Below, one piece after another: positions 8,334-20,093 of a DNA stretch of 64,000 bases. A program made the translations under genes and the position numbers. A model generated the notes under the pieces. It had not been told where the DNA came from. It ran no database searches and was given only the letters and a program-made list of their open reading frames with translations. Source of the DNA: Streptomyces sp. ISL-1 (GTDB taxonomy: Bacteria > Actinomycetota > Actinomycetes > Streptomycetales > Streptomycetaceae); assembly GCF_018614585.1 (NCBI RefSeq), contig NZ_JAGGOI010000014.1:1-64000 (forward strand), written 5' to 3'. Position 1 is the first letter of the stretch. The number at the start of each line of letters is the position of its first letter.

Positions 8334-9233
8334 ATGGAAAACACGGGGACCAACTGGCCGACCCTGACACCCGGCGACGCCGCGGAGTACGCCCTGACGC
8401 TCCATGACGCTCCCGACGCGTACCTCGACCGGGCCCCGGTCCCCGTGCTGGCATACGATCCGGGCGCCTCGCTCCGGGACCGGCGGGAGGCCTTCCGTGA
8501 GGTGTACGACGCGATAGTGGCCAGGATCGGGGAGCCGACGCTCTACGGCGGCTCGGCGGAAGGCCCCAATGTCCGCTGGCGGGACGGCAGAAGGGTGGTG
8601 CTGCTCGCCGGCAACCGCCACCGGGCGCAGCTGTCGGTCCACGACACGGACGCTCTGGAGCGCGAGGAGCGGCGCATCTTCGAGTGGGGCGGCGCCTGGT
8701 CGGTGGAGGAGCAGCACGACTTCGACTTCCTGCCGTACTGCTGGCAGTTGGACCGCAGCGGACCCGGGGAGCGCCCGACCGAGCGGCCAGGCGGCCGGCA
8801 TGCCTCCTGTCTCGAACACTTCCAGAGCGCCCTCCAGTTGCTGCTCACGGCGTGGGTGGAACAGCTTTCCGTGCAGGTCGGCGACGACTGGGCGAGCTTC
8901 AGCGTGACCAGCGGCGCGGATCGCGGCCGGCAACTGCTCATTTCGTACGCGCTTGAGGACGGGCTGCATGTCTCGGTCGACGACCGCGACGGCGAGGACA
9001 GCCCGGAGCGGGCGCGCCTGATGCACTCGCGCGGCTGGAAGTCCCGCGACCGGGGCTGGTGGCAGACGGACTTCCCGGACCCGGAGCGCGCGGAGGTCGC
9101 GGCGGTGGCCCGCCTGGCCGTCAAGGAACTGCGGGCACGCGGCACGAAAGAGCCGGAGGAACTGCGAGCGAGGGACGCCAGCTGCAAGGACCGCGGCGAA
9201 CTGTGGTTGCCGGGCTTGGGCATACGCCACTGA
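8334..9233 (+). CDS. Uncharacterised 299-aa protein
   Basis: I do not recognise this family. The protein is soluble, acidic and Trp/Arg-rich, with no signal peptide or membrane helix. The first half contains ASLRDRREAFREVYDAIVAR and a beta-rich GRRVVLLAGNRHRAQLSVHD segment. The second half has two similar beta stretches (SVQVGDDWASFSV and LHVSVDDRDGED), followed by GWWQTDFPDPERAEVAAVAR near the C-terminus. This is the layout of a paired alpha/beta domain such as the YbjN/type III chaperone-like folds; that is a guess. The start is ATG 8334 with no clear ribosome site, so the mRNA may be leaderless. It is divergent from the phospholipase gene and convergent with gatB. Confidence 0.75.
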   Translation: MENTGTNWPTLTPGDAAEYALTLHDAPDAYLDRAPVPVLAYDPGASLRDRREAFREVYDAIVARIGEPTLYGGSAEGPNVRWRDGRRVVLLAGNRHRAQLSVHDTDALEREERRIFEWGGAWSVEEQHDFDFLPYCWQLDRSGPGERPTERPGGRHASCLEHFQSALQLLLTAWVEQLSVQVGDDWASFSVTSGADRGRQLLISYALEDGLHVSVDDRDGEDSPERARLMHSRGWKSRDRGWWQTDFPDPERAEVAAVARLAVKELRARGTKEPEELRARDASCKDRGELWLPGLGIRH

Positions 9234-9448
9234 CGCACGCTTTGAAGCGGGCGCGCAGTGCCAGTGCCGGGGTCAACGCACGCCACCCCCGAGGCTCGGC
9301 CCCGCACCCGAATTACGGCACGCGCCGCGCCTGGGTGGGCAGCAGCCCGCTGCGGTGCGCACACGCCGCCCAGCGTGGGCCTGGGCCGGCAGTAGCCGGT
9401 GACGCCTGGGGGGATCTACGCCCACTGTGGCAACGGCCCGCCGTAGCC

Positions 9449-9483
9449 CGGTAACGCCGGGCCGCAGGCTCCCGGCGTTACCG
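9449..9483. terminator. Hairpin in the convergent gap before gatB
   Basis: Perfect 13-bp arms CGGTAACGCCGGG (9449-9461) and CCCGGCGTTACCG (9471-9483) enclose a 9-base loop. With no T-run this is an actinobacterial-style hairpin terminator candidate for the plus-strand gene ending at 9233, although it lies 215 bp past the stop. The rest of the 333-bp gap holds no gene that I can support. Confidence 0.5.
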
Positions 9484-9514
9484 CGGGCCCCGCTCCCCCG
9501 CCGGACACGAAACA

Positions 9515-9542
9515 GCGGCCCGCACCAGTCGGTGCGGGCCGC
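9515..9542 (-). terminator. Terminator of the gat operon
   Basis: Perfect 12-bp arms GCGGCCCGCACC and GGTGCGGGCCGC enclose the loop AGTC. The hairpin sits 25 bp past the gatB stop and is followed, in the minus direction, by TGTTTCGTG. It is probably the end of the gatCAB transcript. Confidence 0.75.
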
Positions 9543-9566
9543 CGCCTCCCCTGGCGGTGCTCGTCG

Positions 9567-11075
9567 TCAGGCCTCGACGCCGAGCTTCTGCAGGATCAGT
9601 TCCTTCACACGCGCCGCGTCCGCCTGGCCGCGGGTGGTCTTCATGACCGCGCCCACCAGCGCGCCGACCGCCGCGACCTTGCCGCCGCGGATCTTGTCGG
9701 CGATCGCCGCGTTGCTCGCGATCGCCTCGTCGACGGCCGCGCCGAGCGCGCCCTCGTCCGAGACGACCTTCAGGCCGCGCTTCTCGACGACGGTGTCCGG
9801 GTCACCCTCGCCCGCGAGGACGCCCTCGATGACCTGGCGGGCCAGCTTGTCGTTGATGTCGCCGGCCGCGACCAGCTCCGCCACCCGGGCAACCTGGGCC
9901 GGCGTGATCGCAAGCGAGGTGAGCTCGACGCCCTCCTCGTTGGAGCGGCGGGCCAGCTCACCCATCCACCACTTGCGCGCGGAAGCCGCATCCGCACCCG
10001 CCTCGATCGTGGCGACGATCAGGTCGACCGCCCCCGCGTTGAGGATCGACTGCATGTCGTGCTCGGAGACGCCCCACTCCTCGCGCAGCCGGTTGCGGCG
10101 GACCCGCGGCAGCTCGGGCAGGGTCGCCCGCAGCTCCTCGACCCACTCGCGCGGCGGCGCCATCGGCACCAGGTCGGGCTCCGGGAAGTAACGGTAGTCC
10201 TCGGCCTCTTCCTTCACCCGGCCGGACGTCGTGGAGCCGTCCTCCTCGTGGAAGTGACGGGTCTCCTGGATGATCGTGCCGCCGGACGAGAGCACCGCGG
10301 CGTGCCGCTGGACCTCGAACCGGGCCGCACGCTCCACGCTGCGCAGCGAGTTGACGTTCTTCGTCTCGGAGCGGGTACCGAACTTCTCGACGCCGTGCGG
10401 ACGCAGCGACAGGTTCACGTCGCACCGCATCTGGCCCTGCTCCATGCGCGCCTCGGAGACGCCGAGCGCCTTGATGAGCTCGCGCAGCTCCGCGACGTAC
10501 GCCTTGGCGACCTCCGGCGCACGCTCGCCCGCGCCCTCGATCGGCTTGGTGACGATCTCGATCAGCGGGATGCCGGCGCGGTTGTAGTCCAGCAGCGAGT
10601 GGGACGCGCCGTGGATACGGCCGGTGGCGCCGCCGACGTGCAGCGACTTGCCGGTGTCCTCCTCCATGTGGGCGCGCTCGATCTCCACGCGGAAGACCTC
10701 GCCGTCCTCCAGCTGGACGTCCAGATAGCCGTTGAAGGCGATCGGCTCGTCGTACTGCGAGGTCTGGAAGTTCTTCGGCATGTCCGGATAGAAGTAGTTC
10801 TTCCGGGCGAAGCGGCACCACTCGGCGATCTCGCAGTTGAGCGCGAGGCCGATCTTGACGGCCGACTCGATGCCGATCGCGTTGACGACCGGGAGGGAGC
10901 CGGGCAGGCCGAGACAGGTGGGGCAGGTCTGCGAGTTGGGCGGGGCGCCCAGCTCGGTCGAGCAGCCGCAGAACATCTTGGTCTTGGTGCCGAGTTCGAC
11001 ATGGACTTCGAGGCCCATGACGGGGTCGTACGCAGCGAGAGCGTCCTCGTACGACACCAGTTCAGTGACGGTCAC
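9567..11075 (-). CDS. gatB: Asp-tRNA(Asn)/Glu-tRNA(Gln) amidotransferase subunit B
   Basis: This 502-aa protein is the tRNA-binding and kinase subunit of GatCAB, which converts misacylated Glu-tRNA(Gln) and Asp-tRNA(Asn) to the amidated forms. The N-terminal cradle begins with [22 protein letters not shown] and contains [15 protein letters not shown]. The central [22 protein letters not shown] and the C-terminal helical YqeY-like domain (from about residue 350) are typical in order and length. The start is GTG 11075 after GAGAGGGAAAG. It is the last gene of the gat operon, 16 bp after a 79-aa gene. Confidence 0.97.
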   Translation of the reverse strand: MTVTELVSYEDALAAYDPVMGLEVHVELGTKTKMFCGCSTELGAPPNSQTCPTCLGLPGSLPVVNAIGIESAVKIGLALNCEIAEWCRFARKNYFYPDMPKNFQTSQYDEPIAFNGYLDVQLEDGEVFRVEIERAHMEEDTGKSLHVGGATGRIHGASHSLLDYNRAGIPLIEIVTKPIEGAGERAPEVAKAYVAELRELIKALGVSEARMEQGQMRCDVNLSLRPHGVEKFGTRSETKNVNSLRSVERAARFEVQRHAAVLSSGGTIIQETRHFHEEDGSTTSGRVKEEAEDYRYFPEPDLVPMAPPREWVEELRATLPELPRVRRNRLREEWGVSEHDMQSILNAGAVDLIVATIEAGADAASARKWWMGELARRSNEEGVELTSLAITPAQVARVAELVAAGDINDKLARQVIEGVLAGEGDPDTVVEKRGLKVVSDEGALGAAVDEAIASNAAIADKIRGGKVAAVGALVGAVMKTTRGQADAARVKELILQKLGVEA

Positions 11076-11091
11076 GGTGAAACTTTCCCTC

Positions 11092-11331
11092 TCAGCCCAG
11101 CAGGACGTCGTCGTCGCCCAGGCGCTTCAGCTCGCGGTAGAGCAGGGCCAGGCCGGTGACGATGGCGGCAGCGGATACGGCGGCATCGATCAGCCGGAGC
11201 GTGTCGTTCTCAGAGCGGGCCTTCTTGGCCTGCTTGATCACACTCAGCGCGCCGAACGCGGTGGTGCCGATGGACAGGTACGTACCGGTCTTGGACTTCT
11301 TGAAGCCCTTGGCCTTGGAAAGGGTGCTCAC
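11092..11331 (-). CDS. 79-aa membrane-associated protein inside the gat operon
   Basis: The frame starts at GTG 11331 ([20 protein letters not shown]) behind GAGGAGG. Its first four bases overlap the TGA of gatA (GTGA), so translation is coupled. The N-terminal 20 residues are lysine-rich. Hydrophobic stretches follow at about residues 17-33 and 46-64, with the charged linker [12 protein letters not shown] between them, and the end is LGDDDVLLG. It looks like a small membrane-anchored protein. I know of no function; its place between gatA and gatB suggests co-expression rather than a role in amidation. Confidence 0.75.
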   Translation of the reverse strand: MSTLSKAKGFKKSKTGTYLSIGTTAFGALSVIKQAKKARSENDTLRLIDAAVSAAAIVTGLALLYRELKRLGDDDVLLG

Positions 11332-12821
11332 AGCGACGGTGCCTCCTCGAGCAGCGGGTGACCCCACCTTTCCACGAAGGCGGCCTCGACGGCGGCGCCG
11401 ACTTTGTAGAGCCGGTCGTCCTTCATGGCGGGGGCGATGATCTGCAGACCGACCGGCAGGCCGTCCTCCGGCGCGAGGCCGCAGGGCAGCGACATCGCGG
11501 CGTTGCCGGCCAGGTTGGTCGGGATGGTGCACAGGTCCGCGAGGTACATCGCCATGGGGTCGTCGGCGCGCTCGCCGATCGGGAAGGCGGTGGTCGGCGT
11601 GGTCGGCGAGACGATCACGTCGACCTGCTCGAAGGCCTTCTCGAAGTCCCGGGTGATGAGGGTGCGGACCTTCTGCGCGGAGCCGTAGTACGCGTCGTAG
11701 TAGCCGGAGCTGAGCGCGTACGTACCCAGCATGATGCGGCGCTTGACCTCGTCCCCGAAGCCGGCCTCGCGGGTCAGCGCGGTGACGTCCTCGGCGGACC
11801 TCGTGCCGTCGTCGCCGACGCGCAGGCCGTAGCGCATGGCGTCGAAGCGGGCCAGGTTGGACGAGCACTCGGACGGCGCGATCAGGTAGTACGCGGAGAG
11901 CCCCAGGTCGAAGGACGGGCAGTCCAGCTCGACGATCGTCGCGCCGAGCGACTCGAGCAGCTCCACCGATTCGTTGAAGCGCTGGACGACACCGGCCTGG
12001 TAGCCCTCGCCCGAGAACTGCTTGACGACGCCGACGCGCATTCCGGCGACCGAGCCGCTCCGAGCGGCCTCGACGACCGGCGGAACCGGGGCGTCGATGG
12101 ACGTCGAGTCGAGCGGGTCGTGACCGGCGATCACCTCGTGCAGCAGCGCCGCGTCCAGGACCGTACGGGCGCAGGGACCGCCCTGGTCGAGGGAGGACGA
12201 GAACGCGACCATGCCGTAGCGGGAGACGCCGCCGTAGGTCGGCTTGACGCCGACCGTGCCGGTGACGGCGGCGGGCTGGCGGATGGAGCCGCCGGTGTCC
12301 GTGCCGATGGCGAGCGGGGCTTGGTACGAGGCGAGGGCGGCGGAGGAGCCGCCGCCGGAGCCGCCGGGGACACGGGTCAGGTCCCACGGGTTGCCCGTCG
12401 GGCCGTACGCGCTGTTCTCGGTCGAGGACCCCATGGCGAACTCGTCCATGTTGGTCTTGCCGAGGATGACCACGCCGGCGGCCTTGAGCTTCCTGGTCAC
12501 CGTGGCGTCGTAGGGCGGGATCCAGCCCTCGAGGATCTTCGAGCCGACCGTGGTCGGCACGCCCTCGGTGGTGAAGATGTCCTTCAGCGCGAGCGGCACG
12601 CCGGCCAGCGGACCGAGTTCCTCGCCCGCCTCTCGCTTCGCGTCGACCGCGCGGGCCTGCGCGAGCGCGCCCTCACGGTCGATGTGCAAGAAGGCGTGCA
12701 CCTTCTCGTCCACGGCCTCGATCCGGGCCAGGTGAGCCTCGGTGACCTCGACGGCCGTGAGCTCGCCGGCGGCGATCTTCGCGGCGATCTCGGCCGCGGT
12801 GAGCTTGATGATGTCCGTCAT
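11328..12821 (-). CDS. gatA: Asp-tRNA(Asn)/Glu-tRNA(Gln) amidotransferase subunit A
   Basis: GatA is the glutaminase of GatCAB, an amidase-signature enzyme that releases ammonia from glutamine for transfer to the tRNA-bound Glu or Asp. The protein is 497 aa. It shows the catalytic lysine in [10 protein letters not shown], the [13 protein letters not shown] serine loop and [12 protein letters not shown] with the cis-Ser and nucleophile Ser. The start is ATG 12821 with GGAGGA lying in the last codons of gatC, 5 bp upstream. The end overlaps the 79-aa gene by four bases. Confidence 0.97.
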   Translation of the reverse strand: MTDIIKLTAAEIAAKIAAGELTAVEVTEAHLARIEAVDEKVHAFLHIDREGALAQARAVDAKREAGEELGPLAGVPLALKDIFTTEGVPTTVGSKILEGWIPPYDATVTRKLKAAGVVILGKTNMDEFAMGSSTENSAYGPTGNPWDLTRVPGGSGGGSSAALASYQAPLAIGTDTGGSIRQPAAVTGTVGVKPTYGGVSRYGMVAFSSSLDQGGPCARTVLDAALLHEVIAGHDPLDSTSIDAPVPPVVEAARSGSVAGMRVGVVKQFSGEGYQAGVVQRFNESVELLESLGATIVELDCPSFDLGLSAYYLIAPSECSSNLARFDAMRYGLRVGDDGTRSAEDVTALTREAGFGDEVKRRIMLGTYALSSGYYDAYYGSAQKVRTLITRDFEKAFEQVDVIVSPTTPTTAFPIGERADDPMAMYLADLCTIPTNLAGNAAMSLPCGLAPEDGLPVGLQIIAPAMKDDRLYKVGAAVEAAFVERWGHPLLEEAPSL

Positions 12822-12826
12822 GGTGA

Positions 12827-13123
12827 TTAGTCCTCCCCCAGGATCTGCGGCACCTTGAAACGCTGCTGCTCCTGGGCCGGGGCGCAGGAGAGCGCCTGCT
12901 CGGGGGTGAGCGACGGACGGACCTCGTCCAGGCGCATGACATTGGTCAGCGGCAGCGGGTGGGAGGTCGGGGGTACGTCTTGGTCGGCGACCTCGGAGAC
13001 GCGGGCGACCGCGCCGATGATGTCGTCGAGCTGTCCGGCGAAGTGGTCGAGCTCTTCGGCCTGCAGCTCCAGACGCGCCAGCCGGGCGAGGTGGGCGACC
13101 TCCTCGCGCGTAATGCCAGGCAT
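12827..13123 (-). CDS. gatC: Asp-tRNA(Asn)/Glu-tRNA(Gln) amidotransferase subunit C
   Basis: This 98-aa subunit stabilises the GatA-GatB complex. [20 protein letters not shown] at the start and [16 protein letters not shown] near the middle are diagnostic. The start is ATG 13123, preceded by TGAGGA; upstream in-frame codons to 13186 lack family similarity. It is the first gene of the gat operon. The gap to the rmdB-like gene downstream of the opposite flank (13124-13254) should hold the operon promoter. Confidence 0.95.
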   Translation of the reverse strand: MPGITREEVAHLARLARLELQAEELDHFAGQLDDIIGAVARVSEVADQDVPPTSHPLPLTNVMRLDEVRPSLTPEQALSCAPAQEQQRFKVPQILGED

Positions 13124-13254
13124 GCAGCGATCCTCAGGGGTGGAGTGTGTGTGGTTTGGCCCAATCCTATGGGGCGCGGGCCACAACCCACGAAACGGAT
13201 ATCCGGTCGGGGTCCCGCACGGCCGTCGGCGGGCCGCGCCCAGGGACCCGCACG

Positions 13255-15369
13255 TCAGGGGACGACCTGGCTGGACGGCTCGTCCGCGTCCGAGGCGGCG
13301 GGCAGCTCGGCCGGGCGGTGCCAGCCGCGCTCACCCCTGGCCCGCAGCCATGCGGTGGTCTCCTGCGGCGGCATCGCGGCCGCGACCAGCCAGCCCTGTA
13401 CGGCGTCGCAGCCCAGGTCCCGCAGCCGTTCCCAGGTCTCGTCGTCCTCGACGCCCTCGGCGACCACCAGCAGGCCGAGCGAGTGGGCCAGGTCCACGGT
13501 GCAGCGGACGATCGCCGCGTCCTCGTTGTCGACGGCGAGCCGGGCGACGAACGAGCGGTCGATCTTGAGCTCGCTGACGGGGAGGCGGCGCAGGTGCACG
13601 AGGGAGGAGTAGCCGGTGCCGAAGTCGTCCAGGGACATCTTGACGCCGTGCTCGGTCAGGCCGGCGAGGGTGTCGGCGGCGCGCTGCGGGTCCTCGAGGA
13701 GGACGTGTTCCGTGATTTCCAGCTGGAGGGCGCCGGGCGGGACGCCGTGCCGGGCAAGGCGCGCGGCGACGGATCCGGCGAAGCCCGGGGTGTGCACATC
13801 GCGCGGCGAGACATTGACGGCGACCGGCACGTTCAGCCCCTGGGCGCGCCACTTCGCGACCTGGGCGAGGGCCGTGTCGAGCACGTACTCCGTCAGATGC
13901 GGCATCAGGCCCGAGGACTCGGCGATGGCGATGAACTCGTCCGGGGAGACCCGGCCCCGCTCCGGGTGGACCCAGCGGACCAGCGCTTCCAGGCCCGCGA
14001 CATGGCCGTCGAAGCGGACCTTGGGCTGGTAGTGGAGCTCCACGTCGCCTGCGTCGAGCGCCCGGCGCAGATCGCCCAGCAGACCGAGCCGGTCGGGGGT
14101 GTTGCTGTCCCGCTTGGACTCGTACACCTCCACGCCCGTGCGGTCCCGCTTCGCCTGGTACATCGCCACGTCGGCGCGCCGCAGCAGGCCCTCCGCGTCG
14201 TGCGCGTGCTCGGGGAAGACGGCGACGCCCGCGCTCGCCTCCAGGACGAGCGTGAGTCCGTCCAGGTCGAGCGGCGACGACAGCTCGGCCACCAGATTGC
14301 GGGCGACGCGCTGGGCGCTGGTGGTGGAGTCGGCGGTGGGGAGCAGTACGGCGAACTCGTCGCCGCCGAGCCTCGCCGCCTCGGCGCCGCGCGGCAGGGC
14401 GAGCCGCAGCCGGTCGGCTATCTGCAGGAGCAGCCGGTCGCCCGCGAGATGGCCGAGCGTGTCATTGACGGAACGGAACCGGTCGAGATCGATCAGTACG
14501 AGCGCGGACCGGGCACCGTTGCCCTCGGCGTCCTCCAGGGCGGCCCAGGTCCGCTCCAGCAGCCACTGCCGGTTGGGCAGCCCGGTCAGCGGATCGCGAA
14601 GCTGCTCCTCGGCCCTGGCCCTGGCGATCCAGAGCGTGGAGTCCAGGGCGATCAGCGGGACGGCGAACAGCGGTAGCAGCAGCGGCAGCGCCACCGCGAC
14701 GACACAGATCAGCGGGGCGATGCCGAGCAGGGCGACCGCGACAAGACCCTGCCTCAGCAGGGCGGTGCGGGCCGCGGTGGGCAGGCCGCCGCCCTGCGGG
14801 GCCAGCGCATACCACAACAGCAGCCGGGTGACCGAGAGATAGGCGGCGGCCGCGAGCATCACTTCAGGGCCGGCAGCGATCCCCCAGTCGAGTGGCGACC
14901 AGGGCTGCTCGACGCTCGGCTGCACCCCGAACACAGCGAGGACGAGCCCCGCCGCGGCGATGCCGAGGATGTCCACGGAGCCGTGCAGCAGGCCTTGGCG
15001 CCAGCGGTGCCTGCGGGCCGCGCCGACCAGGGCGACGACGGCGAGGCTGACCAGGCCGGCGGGCACCCAGCCGAAGAGCAGCAGGACGGCGAGGGTGAGG
15101 GCGGCGCCCGATCCGGTGCCGCCCCACCAGCGGTCGCGGCCGAGCGCGACCAGATGGCTCACGATGATTGCGGTGAGGACCGCGAGCGACCAGCCCACCG
15201 CGGAGTTGGGGAAGAGTGCGTGGCCCTCCTGTACCGCCCTGACGATCCCGGTGACCAGCAGGGCCGCGGCGCAAACGATGACGACGACCGGCAGTCGCGG
15301 TGTCGTGCCCGCAAGGGCCGCGAATCCACGCGGCCGTGAGACCAGGGCGGCGCTCTCGGTCGGTTTCAT
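13255..15369 (-). CDS. rmdB: Membrane GGDEF-EAL protein for cyclic di-GMP turnover (RmdB-like)
   Basis: This 704-aa protein starts at ATG 15369 behind AGAGGGA; the in-frame extension to 15714 is not protein-like. The N-terminal 250 residues form about seven hydrophobic helices. The GGDEF motif is intact near residue 335 ([13 protein letters not shown]). The EAL motif is intact near residue 461 ([12 protein letters not shown]), with the downstream phosphodiesterase signature [10 protein letters not shown] and KIDRSFV. Both halves could therefore be active. From memory, S. coelicolor RmdB (SCO5495) has this layout, lies between ligA and the gat genes, is a c-di-GMP phosphodiesterase and affects development. 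Orthology is inferred from layout and context. Confidence 0.9.
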   Translation of the reverse strand: MKPTESAALVSRPRGFAALAGTTPRLPVVVIVCAAALLVTGIVRAVQEGHALFPNSAVGWSLAVLTAIIVSHLVALGRDRWWGGTGSGAALTLAVLLLFGWVPAGLVSLAVVALVGAARRHRWRQGLLHGSVDILGIAAAGLVLAVFGVQPSVEQPWSPLDWGIAAGPEVMLAAAAYLSVTRLLLWYALAPQGGGLPTAARTALLRQGLVAVALLGIAPLICVVAVALPLLLPLFAVPLIALDSTLWIARARAEEQLRDPLTGLPNRQWLLERTWAALEDAEGNGARSALVLIDLDRFRSVNDTLGHLAGDRLLLQIADRLRLALPRGAEAARLGGDEFAVLLPTADSTTSAQRVARNLVAELSSPLDLDGLTLVLEASAGVAVFPEHAHDAEGLLRRADVAMYQAKRDRTGVEVYESKRDSNTPDRLGLLGDLRRALDAGDVELHYQPKVRFDGHVAGLEALVRWVHPERGRVSPDEFIAIAESSGLMPHLTEYVLDTALAQVAKWRAQGLNVPVAVNVSPRDVHTPGFAGSVAARLARHGVPPGALQLEITEHVLLEDPQRAADTLAGLTEHGVKMSLDDFGTGYSSLVHLRRLPVSELKIDRSFVARLAVDNEDAAIVRCTVDLAHSLGLLVVAEGVEDDETWERLRDLGCDAVQGWLVAAAMPPQETTAWLRARGERGWHRPAELPAASDADEPSSQVVP

Positions 15370-15685
15370 TCCCGTCCCTCTCACAGCCGGCGGTGCCGAT
15401 GCCTCGCGATGGCTCCCGTTGTCATGCCACCACGACTGAATTCCCACCACGCAGCCGTGCACGACAGGCGCACATCTCAACAGTAGGCCGCAGAAGGCTC
15501 GGACGGGCAGCGCTCTACAGCTCTTGCCCGAATGCGACCTGGCCACCCTTATCCTTCTGGTATGCGCTGAACGGGTGACCTGTACCGGTCGTTCGGACCC
15601 GGATTCCGGCGTCTGATTCCCGCCCCGTGCGCCCCCTCCGGGCTCCCGTACGAGCCTCTCCCAAGCCCCGCGCACGCCCCCTCCG
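15370..15685. other. Intergenic region between ligA and the GGDEF-EAL gene
   Basis: This 316-bp gap holds the promoter of the GGDEF-EAL gene near its right-hand start and the 3' end of ligA. I see no gene, RNA or strong hairpin. A pyrimidine-rich stretch occupies about 15620-15690. Confidence 0.5.
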
Positions 15686-17884
<2,199 letters not shown>

Positions 17885-17897
17885 TTACTTCAGCCCG

Positions 17898-18893
17898 TTA
17901 CTCAGGGTTGTCCGCGAGCGATCTCGCGGCCCGGACGCAGTGGGTGAGCGCCGCGCGTGCGTACGCGGGAGACGCTCCCGCGAGCCCGCACGACGGGGTG
18001 ATCACGACAGACTCGGTGAGAATCCCCGGATTCAGCCCCAGCCTGCGCCACAACGTCCTGACACCCATGACGCTACCGGCCGGGTCTGACAATGGGGCAT
18101 CGGTGGACGGCACGACGCCGGCGAACAGCTGCGTACCGCCCTCGACCGCCTCGCCGATCTGTTCCTCGTCACGCTCGGTGAGTAGACCAAAATCGAACGA
18201 GACGCCCGCGACCCCCACCCGGCGCAGCAGCGCGAACGGCACGTCCGGCGCGCAGGAATGGACGGTGACGGGCTCCTCGCTCACCCCGATCACATCCCGC
18301 AGCGTGCTCTCGACGACCTGGCGGTCCACCGCCCTGTAGGTGCGGTACCCGCTGGCGGTCCTGATCTCTCCACGCAGTACGGCGGTGAGCGACGGCTCGT
18401 CGAGCTGCAGCACCACGCGGGCGCCGGGCACCCGGCGGCGTACCTCCGCCAGATGCGACCGCAGCCCTTCCGCGAGCGAGCCGGCGAGGTCCCGCACGGC
18501 GCCGGGATCGCGCAGCGCGGCCTCGCCGCCCCGCAGTTCCAGCGCGGCGGCGAGCGTCCAGGGCCCCACGGCCTGCACCTTGAGCGGACCCTCGTAGCCC
18601 TGGGTGAACTCCTCCAGCGCGTCGAGGTCCTCGCCGAGCCAGGAGCGGGCGCGGCGGGTATCGCCTCCCGGCCGGTCGCTGATCCGCCAGCCGCTGGGCT
18701 CGACATGCGCGTACATCTCGACGAGCAGACCGATGGTCCGCCCGATCATGTCGGCGCCCGGCCCGCGGGCGGGCAGCTCGGGCAGATGCGGAAAGTCCTC
18801 GAAGGACCCGGTGACGGTCTTCGCGGCCTCGCGCGGGTCACCGCCGGGCATCGACCCGACGCCGGTGGCGAGGCCCCATGGGAATGCGTTCAT
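17898..18893 (-). CDS. Cobalamin-independent methionine synthase-like protein (MetE C-terminal type)
   Basis: This 331-aa protein corresponds to the C-terminal barrel of MetE-type methyltransferases rather than full MetE (about 750 aa). It begins GLATGVGSMPGGDPREAAKT and contains RVVLQLDEPSLTAVLRG, TVHSCAPDVPF and a C-terminal VITPSCGLAG segment, which carry the His and Cys residues that bind zinc and homocysteine in the family. It probably transfers a methyl group to a thiol, but donor and acceptor are unknown. ATG 18893 overlaps the stop of the SDR gene (ATGA), so translation is coupled. Confidence 0.88.
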   Translation of the reverse strand: MNAFPWGLATGVGSMPGGDPREAAKTVTGSFEDFPHLPELPARGPGADMIGRTIGLLVEMYAHVEPSGWRISDRPGGDTRRARSWLGEDLDALEEFTQGYEGPLKVQAVGPWTLAAALELRGGEAALRDPGAVRDLAGSLAEGLRSHLAEVRRRVPGARVVLQLDEPSLTAVLRGEIRTASGYRTYRAVDRQVVESTLRDVIGVSEEPVTVHSCAPDVPFALLRRVGVAGVSFDFGLLTERDEEQIGEAVEGGTQLFAGVVPSTDAPLSDPAGSVMGVRTLWRRLGLNPGILTESVVITPSCGLAGASPAYARAALTHCVRAARSLADNPE

Positions 18894-19579
18894 CGTCCCG
18901 GCCGCACCGTCAGGTCGTTGATCTCCGCGTCACGCGGCAGATCCAGCGCCGTCAGAATCGTCGTGGCGACCGACTCCGGGGCGATCCAGCGGGCCGGGTC
19001 GTACTCCTTGCCCTCCTGGGAGTGCACCTTGACCTGCATGGGGCTGGCCGTGCGGCCCGGGTAGACCGATGTCACGCGTACGCCATTGCCGTGCTCCTCG
19101 TAGCGCAGCGAGTCGGCGAGCGCCTTGAGCCCGTGCTTGGAGGCGGCGTAAGCACCCCACTCGGCATGGGCTTGAAGGCCCGCGCCGGAGTTGACGAACA
19201 CCACATGCCCTTGAGTGGCCCGCAGTTGTGGCAGGAACAGCCGGGTCAGTTCGGCGGGCGAGATCAGATTGGCGTTGAGCTGCTGATGCCAGGTCCTGGG
19301 CCTGAGCTCGACGATCGGGCCGAGGTCGACGATGCCCGCGATGTGCAGCAGGGAGTCCAGCCGGTCCGGCATCGGCTGCATGCCGAGCGCCTTGGAGATA
19401 CGGTCCGGGTCGGCCAGGTCGGCGACGAGCGTGCGGGCGCCTTCGTACTCGGCGGCGAGCTCCTTGGCGCGGCCGGCGTCGCGGGCCAGCAGGATGAGCT
19501 CGTCGCCGCGCTCGTGCAGCCGGCGCGCGACGGCCGCGCCGATGCCGGAGCCCGCTCCGGTGATCAGATGTGTAGCCAT
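18890..19579 (-). CDS. SDR-family short-chain dehydrogenase/reductase
   Basis: This 229-aa Rossmann enzyme has the NAD(P) motif ITGAGSGIGAAVARRL near residues 6-20 and the active-site YAASKHGLKAL near residue 140, with the upstream catalytic Ser in VNSGAGLQAH. The substrate is unknown. The start is ATG 19579 (MATHLITG); an ATG three codons earlier (19588) is possible, and neither has a strong ribosome site. It is the first gene of a probable operon with the MetE-like gene and ligA. Confidence 0.92.
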   Translation of the reverse strand: MATHLITGAGSGIGAAVARRLHERGDELILLARDAGRAKELAAEYEGARTLVADLADPDRISKALGMQPMPDRLDSLLHIAGIVDLGPIVELRPRTWHQQLNANLISPAELTRLFLPQLRATQGHVVFVNSGAGLQAHAEWGAYAASKHGLKALADSLRYEEHGNGVRVTSVYPGRTASPMQVKVHSQEGKEYDPARWIAPESVATTILTALDLPRDAEINDLTVRPGR

Positions 19580-19700
19580 ACGGGACATGCTCGCACTACC
19601 GCACGCCTCCGCCCGCCCCGGAGCGGCCGATGTCCAGCAGGCTTCCGCAGGACCTGGCTGCAGGGGGAAGAAGTACGGCCCGGACGGTGCTGTGAGGGGT

Positions 19701-20027
19701 ATGGCTGGACACACGATCAACATCGAGCAGGGCACGGACCATGTACGGGTCGTGGTCGACGGGCAACTCCTCGCCGAGAGCCGGCGGCCTTTGCTGTTGC
19801 ACGAGACGGGCCTGCCGGTCCGCTACTACCTCCCCCCGGAGGACGTACGCACCGATCTGCTCACCCGCTCGGACACCCACACCCACTGCCCGTTCAAGGG
19901 TGACGCCGACTACTGGTCGCTGCCGGACGCAGCCGATCTGGTGTGGGCGTACCCGGAGCCCAAGGACGAAGTGTCCCGGATCAAGGGGTATTTGTGCTTC
20001 TACGACACCGAGGTCGTCCAGGACTGA
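19701..20027 (+). CDS. DUF427-family protein (108 aa)
   Basis: The protein starts at ATG 19701 after TGAGGGGT. It shows the DUF427 pattern: VRVVVDGQLLAESRRPLLLH, then GLPVRYYLPPEDV, HCPFKGDADYW and a C-terminal DEVSRIKGYLCFYDTEV. The fold is a compact beta barrel of unknown function, common in actinobacteria. It is divergent from the SDR gene across 121 bp and may be co-transcribed with the hydrolase that starts 66 bp later. Confidence 0.9.
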   Translation: MAGHTINIEQGTDHVRVVVDGQLLAESRRPLLLHETGLPVRYYLPPEDVRTDLLTRSDTHTHCPFKGDADYWSLPDAADLVWAYPEPKDEVSRIKGYLCFYDTEVVQD

Positions 20028-20093
20028 CCTGAGGATCCAATGAATCCCGCGGCCGGGCGATGAGTTCTCCGCCGTGTGCCGGTCAGTGCTCTT

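Noticed and set aside
13124..13186. Longer N-terminus for gatC
   Set aside because: Extra residues lack similarity to GatC, and ATG 13123 has a good ribosome site.
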